This document shows, in pieces, positions 1 to 9,816 of a stretch of DNA of 64,000 bases (position 1 is the stretch's first letter; every line of letters starts with the position of its first letter). This stretch comes from Neobacillus sp. PS2-9 (GTDB lineage: Bacteria > Bacillota > Bacilli > Bacillales > Cytobacillaceae): NCBI RefSeq assembly GCF_030915525.1, contig NZ_CP133269.1:3011001-3075000 (forward strand). Reading direction: 5' to 3'. Below the pieces are notes generated by a model, which saw only the letters and a list, made by a program, of their open reading frames with translations, was not told the DNA's origin and did no database searches. Made by a program: the position numbers and the translations under genes.

Positions 1-750
1 GAATAAATCAAGGTTCTTTTCTTCGATGATAGAATTGATTGCTGCTTCTATTTCCGTTTGGCGAGCAAGAACATCAGCTGTGTCAACCACGTTTACTTGA
101 GCGATTTCTACCTTGCTAGCGCCCATTTCGAAGCCTTTTGCATCCAGGCTTAACAATTCAGCGATTGATTTGTCACGAACATCTGCTCCAGCCTTTAACA
201 TTTCAAGGCCGTAGCTTTCAGCATCTACACCTGCAATGGCAGCTAATTCACGCGCAGCTTCCACGTCTTCTGGTGTGCAAGTTGGAGATTTAAATAATAA
301 AGAGTCAGAAATAATCGCAGATAACATCAAGCCAGCGATCTCAGGCTTAATTTCTTTTCCATTCTCTTTATACAATTTATTTAAGATTGTCGCCGTACAG
401 CCTACAGGCTCACAACGGTAGTATAACGGATCACTTGTTTCGAAATTGGCAATACGGTGATGGTCGATTACTTCTAGTACACGAACATCCGCGATATCGT
501 TGGCACTTTGTTGGCGCTCATTGTGGTCTACTAAAATAACGGAGTTAACCTCAGCAGCCACTGCTTCTACTAAACGAGGAGTCTCAGCTTTGAATTGAGT
601 AAGTGCGTATTGTGTTTCACCGTTAATTTGACCTAGGCGGACAGGTTCAACATCCATGCCTAATTGTTTTTTCAAATCTGCATATGCAATAGCAGAACAA
701 ATTGTATCTGTGTCGGGATTTTTATGACCGAAAATAAGTACTTTTTCCAT
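1..750 (-). CDS. ppaC: Manganese-dependent inorganic pyrophosphatase (family II), 3' end cut by window edge
   Basis: Hydrolyses pyrophosphate to phosphate in the cytoplasm. The first 250 codons are present and the reading frame runs off the left edge; the family is about 309 aa, so the end of the second (DHHA2) domain is missing. The DHH-domain metal ligands are all in their family positions: HKNPDTD at residues 9-15 (H9, D13, D15), D75 in VDHNE, H97 in DHHR, and D149 in ISDS. The ATG at 748-750 follows AGGAGT at a normal distance. It is not a flagellar gene; it marks the left border of the flagellar island and is separated from sigD by 135 bases containing a small hairpin. Confidence 0.95.
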   Translation of the reverse strand, partial: MEKVLIFGHKNPDTDTICSAIAYADLKKQLGMDVEPVRLGQINGETQYALTQFKAETPRLVEAVAAEVNSVILVDHNERQQSANDIADVRVLEVIDHHRIANFETSDPLYYRCEPVGCTATILNKLYKENGKEIKPEIAGLMLSAIISDSLLFKSPTCTPEDVEAARELAAIAGVDAESYGLEMLKAGADVRDKSIAELLSLDAKGFEMGASKVEIAQVNVVDTADVLARQTEIEAAINSIIEEKNLDLF

Positions 751-795
751 GTTACTACTCCTAATCGTATGAAATTATGTAGGACAAGCCCAAAC

Positions 796-815
796 TGATG
801 GGAATGACCCCATCA
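796..815 (-). other. Short hairpin in the sigD-ppaC spacer
   Basis: A perfect 7-bp inverted repeat TGATGGG / CCCATCA with a 6-base loop lies about 45 bases upstream of the ppaC start. No U-run follows on the minus strand, so it does not look like a standard terminator of the sigD operon; it may be a leader hairpin of ppaC or a factor-dependent end. Low certainty. Confidence 0.3.
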
Positions 816-885
816 AAAATTATATATTATTCTGTTAGAGGATTCAAAACAAAAACTGCCCCTTAACACAATATATCCTACATCT

Positions 886-1689
886 CTATAAAAAGGAATC
901 TAAAGAATACCCATTGGCTTCGAAGCTTTGTCTCAACCGTAAGATCGCTCTTGAATGGATTTGAGAGATTCTTCCCTTTGTGAGATTCAAGACTTCTGAA
1001 ATCTCTACTTGAGTTAAACCCTCATAATATAATAATGAAATGACTAGTCTTTCTTTTTCTGGCATTGTATCAATACATGCAGCCATCATTTGCTTGAAAT
1101 CTGCCATTTGTAACCCTCGATCATGATTGCTGAAGCTATCATCCTTAACCTGATCCATCCGACTTTGCTGTTTCCCATCATCCTCGTTAGAATTAAACGG
1201 TTCATTAAGTGAAAGCAGTGTGGACACTGATAACGCAGCCATGGCTTGGTCGACTTCATCCAGTGGAATGTTCAAATATTTGCTGAGTTCCTCTTCAGAG
1301 GGAGATCTCATCAAATTTTGCTCTAACTCCCGAAAAGCACTATTTAGTCTTTTGGCTTTGTCTCTAAGCCCTCTTGGTACCCAGTCCATTTGCCGGATCC
1401 CATCCAACATGGCTCCCTTTATTCTCCACAAGCCGAAAGTTTCAAATTGATATCCCTTTTTGTAATCAAATTTCTTAATTGCTTCAAGTAAGCCTATATA
1501 GCCTAACCCAACTAAGTCCTCTTTCGGAATAATACGTTGCGGGATACTAAGACTCATTCGATTAGCCATTTGCTCAACCAAGTACATGTACTGTTTGACT
1601 AAATGTTCCTGTGACCTTGAATCGTGCCCCTCTCGGTAGCTTTTCCACAATAAATCATGCGGTTTGGTTTCTTTAATACCTGTGTTCAA
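886..1689 (-). CDS. sigD: Flagellar sigma factor sigma-D (FliA/WhiG family)
   Basis: RNA polymerase sigma factor for late flagellar, chemotaxis and autolysin genes; held inactive by the anti-sigma factor FlgM encoded at 24496-24771. The 267-aa protein has region 2 at about residues 25-100 (a ..DLVGLGYIGLLEAIKKFD.. type core), region 3 at about 105-180 and region 4 at about 205-262 with the helix-turn-helix around LTQVEISEVLNLTKGRISQ. Length fits the family (B. subtilis SigD 254 aa). It is the last gene of the long block that begins at flgB, the position known to limit sigD expression in B. subtilis. Its target promoters are visible elsewhere in the window. Confidence 0.96.
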   Translation of the reverse strand: MNTGIKETKPHDLLWKSYREGHDSRSQEHLVKQYMYLVEQMANRMSLSIPQRIIPKEDLVGLGYIGLLEAIKKFDYKKGYQFETFGLWRIKGAMLDGIRQMDWVPRGLRDKAKRLNSAFRELEQNLMRSPSEEELSKYLNIPLDEVDQAMAALSVSTLLSLNEPFNSNEDDGKQQSRMDQVKDDSFSNHDRGLQMADFKQMMAACIDTMPEKERLVISLLYYEGLTQVEISEVLNLTKGRISQIHSRAILRLRQSFEANGYSLDSFL

Positions 1690-1736
1690 CGTTTATCCCT
1701 CCTTTTCTTGGGTTGTACATGTAGGAATGAGTTTTA

Positions 1737-2075
1737 TTAGGATGATCGCTCTTCCCCTTGATGTAAAGAATGCAGGGGAATTTGTTGGAACAACATATCT
1801 TCCTTATTTAATTCACCTAATAGTTTTTCCTCTGCCTGTTCCAGGTCATCTTCCGTAAATTGTTCATGGATTAGGTTCGATTTATTCTCTAAATTTTTTA
1901 CATTCATTTGACTTAATACGATTCGGAATAAATAGCCTAATAGAAAGAAGAATAGAAATCCGAAAATTGCTCTTAAGATGGATGTTTGCCATATGTTATT
2001 TGTAATTGAAAAAAAGTAGGTCAAGAGGAACGCAGTGGCCCCCATTATTGTATTAACTTTCCAAGTCAATTCCAT
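1737..2075 (-). CDS. Small membrane protein between flhG and sigD, unknown function
   Basis: 112 aa. Two hydrophobic segments at about residues 8-25 and 33-55 are followed by a charged, Glu/Lys-rich cytoplasmic tail of about 55 residues. I do not recognise the family. Position and layout (membrane anchor plus charged tail, next to sigD) recall SwrB (YlxL) of B. subtilis, which helps the export apparatus switch to secretion, but SwrB is longer, has one N-terminal membrane segment and lies on the other side of sigD, so this is only a positional analogy. It lies 12 bases after flhG and 47 before sigD, so it is almost certainly co-transcribed. Confidence 0.75.
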   Translation of the reverse strand: MELTWKVNTIMGATAFLLTYFFSITNNIWQTSILRAIFGFLFFFLLGYLFRIVLSQMNVKNLENKSNLIHEQFTEDDLEQAEEKLLGELNKEDMLFQQIPLHSLHQGEERSS

Positions 2076-2087
2076 AGGCGCCCCCTT

Positions 2088-2972
2088 TTACATTGTTTTA
2101 CCGAGTGAAAACATTTTTTCAAAAAAACCACGGATTCCTTTGGTTTGATCTTTTGATGATTCTTCAGACTGAGGTAAAAAGGAATTAACAATTTGTTTAA
2201 TGTTCTTAGATGCTTCACAATTAGGGTAAGTGATAAAAAATGGCATTTGAGCTCTAACAGATTGCCTAACATGTGCATCTTCCATCAAAAACCCTAATGT
2301 CACTAATTTAAATTTTAGAAAACTACTAGTAGCATTTTTTATTGCTCTAGAAGTGTCAACAGCTTCCCGATAAGATTGCGCACGATTGACTACCAAGCGA
2401 AAATTTGGGGTTTGCTTCGTAAACTGAATGACTGTTTTTAAAACCGCATAGGAATCTGCAATAGCAGTCGGTTCCGGTGTGGTAACCAATATGGTTTCAT
2501 CAGAAGCTAAAATAAAATCTACTAATTCCTTTGATATCCCGGCACCTGTGTCTAGTAGAATAAAATCTGCATAGGTTTGAAGTTCCTGAATTTGACTCCA
2601 AAAATACGAAAGTGTATTTGGGTCTAACTCCATTAGGTCTTGGATCTCAAGTCCTCCAGAAATATAATCGATTCCAGCCGTTCCTTTTTCTAATACGTCC
2701 CAAATTGACTTCTGACGATGCAGAACATCTGCCAGACTATTCCGTGGCGTTATTCCCATTAATATATTAATATTCGCGGTCGATAAGTCTAAATCCAAGA
2801 CCACAACTCTTTTACCGACTGCATTTAAACCTAATGCAAAGTTAAGAGTGAAATTTGATTTCCCTACCCCGCCCTTACCACTTGTAATTGTTAAAACACG
2901 AGCAGAGTGATGTTCTTCTTGCTGAACATTAAATCGATGCATGTATTCTCGTAGACTTTGTGCTTGGTCCAT
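2088..2972 (-). CDS. flhG: Flagellar number regulator FlhG, MinD-like ATPase
   Basis: MinD/ParA-type ATPase that, with FlhF, sets flagellar number and position and helps load FliM/FliY into the C ring. The deviant Walker A KGGVGKS lies at about residue 33, after an N-terminal segment DQAQSLREYM resembling the DQA motif of FlhG that stimulates the FlhF GTPase. The C-terminal amphipathic membrane-targeting part is expected in the last 25 residues (FFEKMFSLG). 294 aa matches the family (B. subtilis YlxH 298 aa). It starts one base after the flhF stop, so translation is probably coupled. Confidence 0.95.
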   Translation of the reverse strand: MDQAQSLREYMHRFNVQQEEHHSARVLTITSGKGGVGKSNFTLNFALGLNAVGKRVVVLDLDLSTANINILMGITPRNSLADVLHRQKSIWDVLEKGTAGIDYISGGLEIQDLMELDPNTLSYFWSQIQELQTYADFILLDTGAGISKELVDFILASDETILVTTPEPTAIADSYAVLKTVIQFTKQTPNFRLVVNRAQSYREAVDTSRAIKNATSSFLKFKLVTLGFLMEDAHVRQSVRAQMPFFITYPNCEASKNIKQIVNSFLPQSEESSKDQTKGIRGFFEKMFSLGKTM

Positions 2973-2973
2973 T

Positions 2974-4281
2974 TTAAAGTTCCTTTCCTAATAAATATTT
3001 CGCAAGCAATGTCGCATCGACGTTAATAATATCTTCAGGAACACTTTGTCCATTTGTGATGTATGCTAATTGATATGGATATTTATAAGCAATATTAAGA
3101 ATCGAACCATAACTGCTCGTTTCATCAAATTTAGTAAGGATCAATTTTTTAATTGGGCTTTCTAAAAACTCATCTAACAATATTTCCATATCCTCAAACT
3201 TCGTAGTCATACTTAATACTAAATAATTATCACTTTCCAAAGGATGATTTAAGAATTGATTAATGGATTCACGGTATTCCACTTCTTTATAGTTGCGTCC
3301 AGTTGTATCCATATAAATCAAATCATAATGTTCCAACTTTTTAAGTGCTGATCCTAATTCATCCGCGGTACGAACCACTTCAACAGGTACATTTAAGATT
3401 CCAGCATAGGTTTTTAATTGTTCAACTGCAGCAATCCGATAGACATCCGTAGTAATCATTGCCACTCTGCGCTTTTGCTTTAGCACCTGTTCAGTTGCAA
3501 GTTTTGCAATTGATGTCGTTTTTCCTACACCAGTAGGCCCAATGACATTGATCATGCGCGTTCTCTCATGAACTACATTAGAAACAGGTAGTTTCTTTTC
3601 AATAATTCCAGTAATCATTGAAAAAAGCTCAGTTTCAATAATGTCATCCGCCAAATCAGCCTTTGACTCATATTTCAATAGAATACGATTCACTAGGTCC
3701 CCAACAACTTCATCATCCACACCTTGCTTTTTCAAACGTGTGACCCAATTATTCAGATTAGGCGATAGTCCCTCATCTTGTTTGCCATTCATCATGAAGG
3801 TCATCATCATTTTTTTCATCTGTTGTAACTCATCGAGTAAAGGATTTTGCTCTTCCATTGCCTTTGATAACACAGATACTTTTTTTTCATCTTCTTGAGA
3901 CTTGGTGGTGGTTGTAGACGGAATAGGTTTTTCTGTTCCAACTGGTTTTTTTGAATAATAATTATATAACCCTTGAGGATTCCTATGAAAGCCTGATATA
4001 GTCTCTTCTTGCTCCTCAGATTCATTTTCGATATTGTTTATATTTAAGAGTGGTTTTTCTGTTTTATCCTTTAATTCCAGAGCGAATTTTGGCTCTGAAC
4101 TAGGGCTTTTCTTTTCCATGGCATAAGCAGTCACTTCATATTTTTGCTTAGAAAAAAGACCGAAAACGCCACCTTTTTGGATGGTCCTAGTATTAACAAT
4201 TATTGCGTTCTCACCTAATTGCTGGCGCACCATTTTTAAAGCAAGGGGCATAGAGTCTGCCACGATTTTCTTGGTTTTCAT
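2974..4281 (-). CDS. flhF: SRP-type GTPase FlhF, flagellar placement
   Basis: Third member of the SRP GTPase family (with Ffh and FtsY); marks the membrane site for flagellar assembly. The 435-aa protein has an N-terminal B domain (MKTKKIVADSMPLALKMVRQ) with a long acidic, low-complexity stretch, an N domain, and a G domain starting about residue 248 with P-loop GPTGVGKTTS, then DTTGR (G3) and TKFDE (G4). Length is larger than B. subtilis FlhF (366 aa), the excess being in the B domain. Its ATG overlaps the flhA stop by 4 bases (ATGA), indicating translational coupling. Confidence 0.95.
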   Translation of the reverse strand: MKTKKIVADSMPLALKMVRQQLGENAIIVNTRTIQKGGVFGLFSKQKYEVTAYAMEKKSPSSEPKFALELKDKTEKPLLNINNIENESEEQEETISGFHRNPQGLYNYYSKKPVGTEKPIPSTTTTKSQEDEKKVSVLSKAMEEQNPLLDELQQMKKMMMTFMMNGKQDEGLSPNLNNWVTRLKKQGVDDEVVGDLVNRILLKYESKADLADDIIETELFSMITGIIEKKLPVSNVVHERTRMINVIGPTGVGKTTSIAKLATEQVLKQKRRVAMITTDVYRIAAVEQLKTYAGILNVPVEVVRTADELGSALKKLEHYDLIYMDTTGRNYKEVEYRESINQFLNHPLESDNYLVLSMTTKFEDMEILLDEFLESPIKKLILTKFDETSSYGSILNIAYKYPYQLAYITNGQSVPEDIINVDATLLAKYLLGKEL

Positions 4282-6311
4282 ATATTGACCACTCCTATAC
4301 TTTGGATCTCAACATTAGGTTCCAGCTCCGTATAAGCAAGAACAGGTACAGTAGGCATGATTTTATCAACAAATTGTTTTAAATACATGCGAATATTTGG
4401 TGAAGTTAGAAAAATCGGAAGACCTCCCGCTTTAACCACCCGCTCAATTTGTTCTTGCAAAACTTCTGTAATTCTTCTAGATGTTTGTGGATCCATAGAA
4501 AGGTAATAACCGCCAGCTTCTGTTTGCTGAATAGAATCAGATATACCTTTTTCTAATGTGGCTCCAGCAGTTAAAACATTAATCACGCCGCCTTCTGAAA
4601 ATTGTTCTGTAATTTGGCGTGTTAAGGATTGGCGTACATATTCTGTTAATACTCTTGGTTCCTTCGTATATACAGCATAGTCAGCTAATGTTTCAAAAAT
4701 AGAAGCCAAGTCACGAATAGATATCTGCTCACGAAGAAGATTTTGTAGTACCTTTTGGATATCGCCTACTGACAGTAAACCAGGAACCAGTTCTTCAACC
4801 AAATTAGGGTGTGTTCCTTTTAAGTTCTCGATTAATTCTTTCGTCTCTTCTCTACGAAGTAACTGATAAGCATACTGCTTCAAAACTTCTGTTAAATGAG
4901 TAGCAATGACTGAAGGAGGATCAACAATCATATAACCCATGAGTTCTGCCATTTGTTTGGCTTCCATACTTATCCAAGTCGCAGGGAGACCGAATGCTGG
5001 TTCAATCACCTGAATACCATCTAATTCTTCTCCTTCTCCGCCTTGATTCATAGCTAGAAAATGATCCAGGTATACTTCACCTTCCGCAATTCGGTTACCA
5101 CGAAACTTTAAGACATATTGGTTTGGTGTTAACTGTAGATTGTCCCGAATCCGAATCGTAGGGATGACCAATCCTAATTCAAGTGCAAATTGTCTTCGAA
5201 TCATGACAATGCGGTCAAGAATGTCTCCCCCTTGTTTTTGATCAGCCAATGGAATTAACCCATAACCAATCTCCAGTTCAAGAGTGTCCAGCTGAAGCAA
5301 ACTAATCACTTTCTCTGGATTGCTTATATCATCCTCTGCCGCTTCCATTTCCACTTGCTCATTAAGTTGCTCTTCCTTCTTGGCAGTTTTTTGTATGGAA
5401 TACGCTCCATAAGCTAGAATTCCAGCCACAGGAACTGTTAAGAGAAGTCCAATTGGTGTAAATAATCCAAGCAAAAATATTGTTACTGCAACAATATATA
5501 GCAGCTTAGGATAGTTAAAAATCTGCTGCATAATATCCGTACCAAGACTGCCATCTGTAGCTGCACGGGTAACGGTGATCCCTGTCGCAGTTGAAATCAG
5601 CAACGCAGGCACCTGACTAACTAATCCATCCCCTACAGATAAAAGAGTAAACGTACTGGCAGCTTCAGCAAAGCCCATACCATGAATAGACATACCGATA
5701 ATAAAACCACCAATAACATTGATTAACAGGATAATAATACCTGCTATCGCATCCCCTTTTACAAATTTACTGGCACCGTCCATTGCTCCATAGAAATCTG
5801 CTTCCATCTCTATTTTCCTACGTCGTGAACGAGCATCTTGTTCACTGATCAATCCGGCATTCATGTCGGCGTCAATACTCATTTGTTTCCCAGGCATCGC
5901 GTCCAATGTAAAACGAGCAGCTACTTCTGCTACCCTTTCCGAACCCTTGGTGATAACAATAAATTGAATAACAACCAGTATTAAAAAGACGATAAAACCG
6001 ATTACCGGACTGCCCCCAATTACAAAGGATCCAAATGTCTCGATCACTTTTCCGCCATCTGCCTTTGATAGGATGGAACGGGTAGTAGACACGTTAAGTG
6101 CTAATCGAAATAATGTTGTAATTAATAATGCTGTTGGAAAAATTGAAAAATCCAATGGTTCTTTCGTATTCATGGCTACTAATAAAATCATCAAAGAAAC
6201 ACAGATGTTGAAGATTAATAGAAAATCCAATAGTAATGTTGGCAGTGGAATGATCATCATCGTAACAATCAAAATGACAACAATGAATACGGAAAACTCT
6301 TTTATTTTCAT
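4278..6311 (-). CDS. flhA: Flagellar type III export gate protein FlhA
   Basis: Export-gate component that couples proton motive force to secretion and docks chaperone-substrate complexes. 677 aa, as in B. subtilis. The N-terminal half has about eight membrane helices up to residue 310, with the conserved FHIPEP-family stretch FTLDAMPGKQMSIDAD in the first cytoplasmic loop; the C-terminal 360 residues form the soluble docking domain. A 4-base overlap on each side (flhB and flhF) places it in a tightly coupled gene string. Confidence 0.97.
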   Translation of the reverse strand: MKIKEFSVFIVVILIVTMMIIPLPTLLLDFLLIFNICVSLMILLVAMNTKEPLDFSIFPTALLITTLFRLALNVSTTRSILSKADGGKVIETFGSFVIGGSPVIGFIVFLILVVIQFIVITKGSERVAEVAARFTLDAMPGKQMSIDADMNAGLISEQDARSRRRKIEMEADFYGAMDGASKFVKGDAIAGIIILLINVIGGFIIGMSIHGMGFAEAASTFTLLSVGDGLVSQVPALLISTATGITVTRAATDGSLGTDIMQQIFNYPKLLYIVAVTIFLLGLFTPIGLLLTVPVAGILAYGAYSIQKTAKKEEQLNEQVEMEAAEDDISNPEKVISLLQLDTLELEIGYGLIPLADQKQGGDILDRIVMIRRQFALELGLVIPTIRIRDNLQLTPNQYVLKFRGNRIAEGEVYLDHFLAMNQGGEGEELDGIQVIEPAFGLPATWISMEAKQMAELMGYMIVDPPSVIATHLTEVLKQYAYQLLRREETKELIENLKGTHPNLVEELVPGLLSVGDIQKVLQNLLREQISIRDLASIFETLADYAVYTKEPRVLTEYVRQSLTRQITEQFSEGGVINVLTAGATLEKGISDSIQQTEAGGYYLSMDPQTSRRITEVLQEQIERVVKAGGLPIFLTSPNIRMYLKQFVDKIMPTVPVLAYTELEPNVEIQSIGVVNI

Positions 6312-7402
6312 GCCATCATCCCCTTATACCGACCTTCTTGATAGTATACATATGCTAAAATCTCCCCCACTGCATTAAACAACTCTTCTGGTATTGGCTG
6401 TCCTATTTCTACTGCTGCAAAAAGAGCACGAGCCAATGGTTTATTTTCTACTGTCATTATTTTATTTTGCTTAGCAATTTCTTTTATTTTTAGTGCAATA
6501 TGATCTTTACCTTTGGCAATGACTTCGGGAGCCACCATCGTATTAAAATCATACCGAATAGCAACGGCAAAATGCGTTGGATTGGTAATGACCACATCCG
6601 CCTTTGGAAGCTCTGCCATCATTCGATTCATAGCCAATTGCTGCTGTCTGGCTCTCCTCTTTCCTTTAATCAAAGGATCGCCTTCCATTTTTTTATGTTC
6701 ATCCTTTATATCTTGTTTTGACATCCGGATTTTCTTTTCATGTGAAAACCATTGATAGAAATAGTCAGCCGCTGCCAAAGCTACCAAACAGATTCCTATT
6801 GTCATCCCAATTTTTATAGTCAATGAGCCTATAAAACTTGCAGAATCAAAAAGACTTTTTTCTCCAATAGAAAATAATTCATTTTTTTGATTCCAAATCA
6901 TTAAAAATACAATCACCGAGGTAATAACGATTTTTAAAATTGATTTTATTAATTCTACAACCGAGCGCATAGAAAAAATTTGCTTCGCACCCTGTAGAGG
7001 GTTAAGCTTTCCGAAGTTCATTTTAATTGACTCAAGATTAAACATGAACCCTACCTGAATATAGTTAGCAAGAACACCTGCAACAAGGACAATAGCAAGA
7101 AAAGGTCCTACTAATTTTGTAACATCCCACAGGAGCTGATTAAATAATAGTTGAGAGCTTGAGTTTGAAAGATTCCAAAGTAAATATTCTTGGAAACTAT
7201 GCCGGTAGATGTTTAAACATCCCTCAATAAAACTTTTACCAGCAATCATGAAAAAGCCGAAACTAAGTAGCAGTGTAAGGGCTGAAGAAACTTCTGGACT
7301 CTTCGCGACCTGCCCTTTTTTTCTCGTCTCCCTCCGCTTTTGCGGTGTGGCTTTTTCCGTTTTTTCACCAGAAAACAATTGCAAATCTAAACGAAGAAGC
7401 AT
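6308..7402 (-). CDS. flhB: Flagellar export switch protein FlhB
   Basis: Controls the change of export specificity from rod/hook to filament proteins through self-cleavage. The 364-aa protein has a basic N-terminal leader, four membrane helices, and the autocleavage motif NPTH at residues 274-277 in VITNPTHFAVAIRY. The hook-length ruler FliK (46296-48251) is its expected partner. It overlaps flhA by 4 bases and starts 2 bases after fliR. Confidence 0.97.
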   Translation of the reverse strand: MLLRLDLQLFSGEKTEKATPQKRRETRKKGQVAKSPEVSSALTLLLSFGFFMIAGKSFIEGCLNIYRHSFQEYLLWNLSNSSSQLLFNQLLWDVTKLVGPFLAIVLVAGVLANYIQVGFMFNLESIKMNFGKLNPLQGAKQIFSMRSVVELIKSILKIVITSVIVFLMIWNQKNELFSIGEKSLFDSASFIGSLTIKIGMTIGICLVALAAADYFYQWFSHEKKIRMSKQDIKDEHKKMEGDPLIKGKRRARQQQLAMNRMMAELPKADVVITNPTHFAVAIRYDFNTMVAPEVIAKGKDHIALKIKEIAKQNKIMTVENKPLARALFAAVEIGQPIPEELFNAVGEILAYVYYQEGRYKGMMA

Positions 7403-7404
7403 CC

Positions 7405-8184
7405 TTACACCCCCATTATTTTAATGATTTCAGACATAGAACCAAACATGTTTTCGAATAGTATTTTTAATAAATAGAAGAAGCTAGGTAAAATGAATAT
7501 ATAGATAAAAAAGTGTATTAATATTTTCATAGGTGGAAACACCGCAAACAAGTTCATTTGTGGCACCGTTCTTGCAATAATTCCTAATGCTACATCCACG
7601 ACAAACAACGTACCTATAATAGGCGCAGCCATCATAAACCCGATTAAAAACATTTGTTGAAGACAATCCAAGATAAAGGATGCGAGTTTGCCATCGGTAA
7701 ATGCTGGCACTGTAGCTTGTAGTGAAATCCAATCAAAACTTGCTAAAACCCCTTGTATCAATAGATGGTGTCCATTCGTCGTTAATAAAACTAATAAAGC
7801 AAGAGTATTCTGCATACGCCCTGTTAGTTGAGAATTTGTCCCAAACGTAGGATCAAAAAGACTAGCCATTGAAAAACCGATTAATACATCCATAATTGAC
7901 CCGGCCATTTGTACAGCATATAGGAGAATATTCCCCACCAATCCTAGTACTATACCAACCATAAACTCTTTGAGTATTAACATGACAATCTTTGACTCAG
8001 GCAATGAATCAATAGGTTCATTTACGATTCCAACGCAGAGTATACTTAGGAATACACTAAAACCAATTTTGTAATGTGTTGGTATTTGTCGTCCTGAAAA
8101 TAATGGAGCTGTGACCATAAATGTCGTGATGCGTACAAAAATTAGTAAAAAGGTCCACAAAGAAGAAGCATCCATAGCCATCAT
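7405..8184 (-). CDS. fliR: Flagellar export protein FliR
   Basis: Membrane subunit of the FliPQR export channel. 259 aa with six predicted hydrophobic segments across the length, as for the family. The start is ambiguous: the fliQ stop is followed directly by ATGATGGCTATG, giving three possible ATG codons within 10 bases; the third (MDASSLWTF) has the best distance from GGGG upstream, the first is used here. Confidence 0.94.
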   Translation of the reverse strand: MMAMDASSLWTFLLIFVRITTFMVTAPLFSGRQIPTHYKIGFSVFLSILCVGIVNEPIDSLPESKIVMLILKEFMVGIVLGLVGNILLYAVQMAGSIMDVLIGFSMASLFDPTFGTNSQLTGRMQNTLALLVLLTTNGHHLLIQGVLASFDWISLQATVPAFTDGKLASFILDCLQQMFLIGFMMAAPIIGTLFVVDVALGIIARTVPQMNLFAVFPPMKILIHFFIYIFILPSFFYLLKILFENMFGSMSEIIKIMGV

Positions 8185-8454
8185 TTACCCCACAAATTGA
8201 GAAAGATTTCCTAATAAACTTTGTGTAAAATCTACAACGTGACGCAGCATCCACGGTCCAAAAAATAAGATTGATAGGAACACTGCCACGATTTTCGGAA
8301 CGAATGCAAGTGTCTGCTCCTGTATTTGTGTGGTAGCTTGAAAAATACTCACGAGTAAGCCAACTATTAAAGCGATCCCTGCCACTGGAGCGATTACAAT
8401 GAGAATCGTATATATTGCTTCCTGAGCAATTCGTAAAATTAGTTCGGTAGACAT
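8185..8454 (-). CDS. fliQ: Flagellar export protein FliQ
   Basis: Two-helix membrane subunit of the export gate. 89 aa with hydrophobic helices at about residues 14-38 and 52-75 separated by the conserved polar loop QATTQIQEQTLAFVPK typical of FliQ/SctS. Lies 17 bases after fliP and abuts fliR. Confidence 0.96.
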   Translation of the reverse strand: MSTELILRIAQEAIYTILIVIAPVAGIALIVGLLVSIFQATTQIQEQTLAFVPKIVAVFLSILFFGPWMLRHVVDFTQSLLGNLSQFVG

Positions 8455-8471
8455 TTATTACACTCCCTCTA

Positions 8472-9218
8472 TTAAAAACTCACGAGCAATGATTTTACAA
8501 TTAAATGCCATCCATCAACTAAAATAAATAATAGTATCTTAAAGGGCAGTGAAATCATTACTGGCGGGAGCATCATCATCCCCATTGACATCAAGACACT
8601 TGAAACAATCATATCGATGACTAAGAATGGGATAAAAATCATAAATCCCATCTGAAAAGCAGTTTTCAGTTCACTTATCGCATATGCAGGTACGAGTGCT
8701 GTTAGTGGTATATCCTTAATTTGATTCGGTTTTTTCATTTTGGCATACTCCATGAAAAGCGCTAAGTCCTTCTCCCGTGTATGTTTGGCCATGAATTCCT
8801 TTAACGGATCACTCGCCGATTCAAACGCTTCCTGCTGTGTCATTTTACCAGCTAAATAAGGTTGCAGTGCGTTATGATTTATTTCAGAAAAAGTCGGTCC
8901 CATTATAAAAAATGTCATAAATAATGATAATCCAATTAACACTTGGTTCGGTGGTATTTGCTGAGTGCCTAGAGCATTTCGTACAAACCCAAATACTACA
9001 ATAATACGAGTAAAGCTTGTCATTAAAACTAGGATAGCCGGTGCGATAGACAGTACCGTAATTAACATAATGATACGCATTGTATTAGAAACTTTATCTG
9101 GTTCACTTGATCCTAAATCAATTCCAGGAATAATGTTCCCATTTGGACTAGCCGCATGAGCTACCGAAATAAATCCGAGTAATAGGAGCGGAACAAGAAT
9201 AGCTATTTTTCGTTTCAT
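8472..9218 (-). CDS. fliP: Flagellar export protein FliP
   Basis: Core of the FliPQR export channel. 248 aa with a cleavable signal peptide (hydrophobic stretch to about AHA at 20-22), then membrane helices and the conserved blocks VLMTSFTRIIVVFGFVRNAL and FMIFIPFLVIDMIVSSVLMS. Length is slightly above the B. subtilis protein (221 aa). Preceded by an AGAGGAGTA ribosome binding site. Confidence 0.97.
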   Translation of the reverse strand: MKRKIAILVPLLLLGFISVAHAASPNGNIIPGIDLGSSEPDKVSNTMRIIMLITVLSIAPAILVLMTSFTRIIVVFGFVRNALGTQQIPPNQVLIGLSLFMTFFIMGPTFSEINHNALQPYLAGKMTQQEAFESASDPLKEFMAKHTREKDLALFMEYAKMKKPNQIKDIPLTALVPAYAISELKTAFQMGFMIFIPFLVIDMIVSSVLMSMGMMMLPPVMISLPFKILLFILVDGWHLIVKSLLVSF

Positions 9219-9223
9219 TGTTC

Positions 9224-9790
9224 CTACTCCTCTCTGTTTTCTTGATGCATCTTTTGTAAATGTTTGCGAAAAACAGTATCCCAGACTTTTTTAGAATCCT
9301 TAGGAAACCATTTCGGTGTATTACTTTCTGCAGCTTGGTTTTCATAGCTTTCGAGAAGGTGCTGATACTCTTCTCCTTGAGAGATGGTACGAATCAATGT
9401 AACATCTTCGCCAACACCCACGACATATATGGTTTGGCCAATAAGCAGGATCTGCATGGAACGGTTATTACCCAGACTGTGACCGCCTATAGGTAGTACA
9501 GGTCCATTGGTTTGCAGTAAGCGCCCTCGTTTTGATAAGAATCGTAATAATAGAAATAAAAGTCCTATAACCAAAATAAACGAGATTATAAATTTTATAA
9601 GTAAGGGGAATAAAGAAGGTGATTGACTATCCTCAACTTTTCCCGTTGAAGGAGATGTTTTTTTATCCCCTTTTTGGATAGAATCATAGACGGAAGGCTC
9701 GCCGCTTGATGATGAACCAGCGGCAAAACTTGTGGATTGAAATGAAAATAGATAAAAAAACATAACTAAAAACAACATGGTGCGTTTCAT
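9224..9790 (-). CDS. fliO: Flagellar biosynthesis protein FliO/FliZ
   Basis: Assists FliP assembly in the export gate. 188 aa: signal peptide (residues 1-24), a Ser-rich periplasmic segment, one membrane helix at about 60-80, then a small cytoplasmic FliO domain (LLQTNGPVLPIGGHSLGNNRSMQILLIGQ). Called FliZ in Bacillus. Immediately precedes fliP (5-base gap). AAGGAGA ribosome binding site. Confidence 0.92.
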   Translation of the reverse strand: MKRTMLFLVMFFYLFSFQSTSFAAGSSSSGEPSVYDSIQKGDKKTSPSTGKVEDSQSPSLFPLLIKFIISFILVIGLLFLLLRFLSKRGRLLQTNGPVLPIGGHSLGNNRSMQILLIGQTIYVVGVGEDVTLIRTISQGEEYQHLLESYENQAAESNTPKWFPKDSKKVWDTVFRKHLQKMHQENREE

Positions 9791-9816
9791 GATTTTCTCC
9801 TTCCTTGGAGTTATTT

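Noticed and set aside
236..421. 61-aa plus-strand frame in ppaC
   Set aside because: Antisense shadow of the conserved pyrophosphatase gene.
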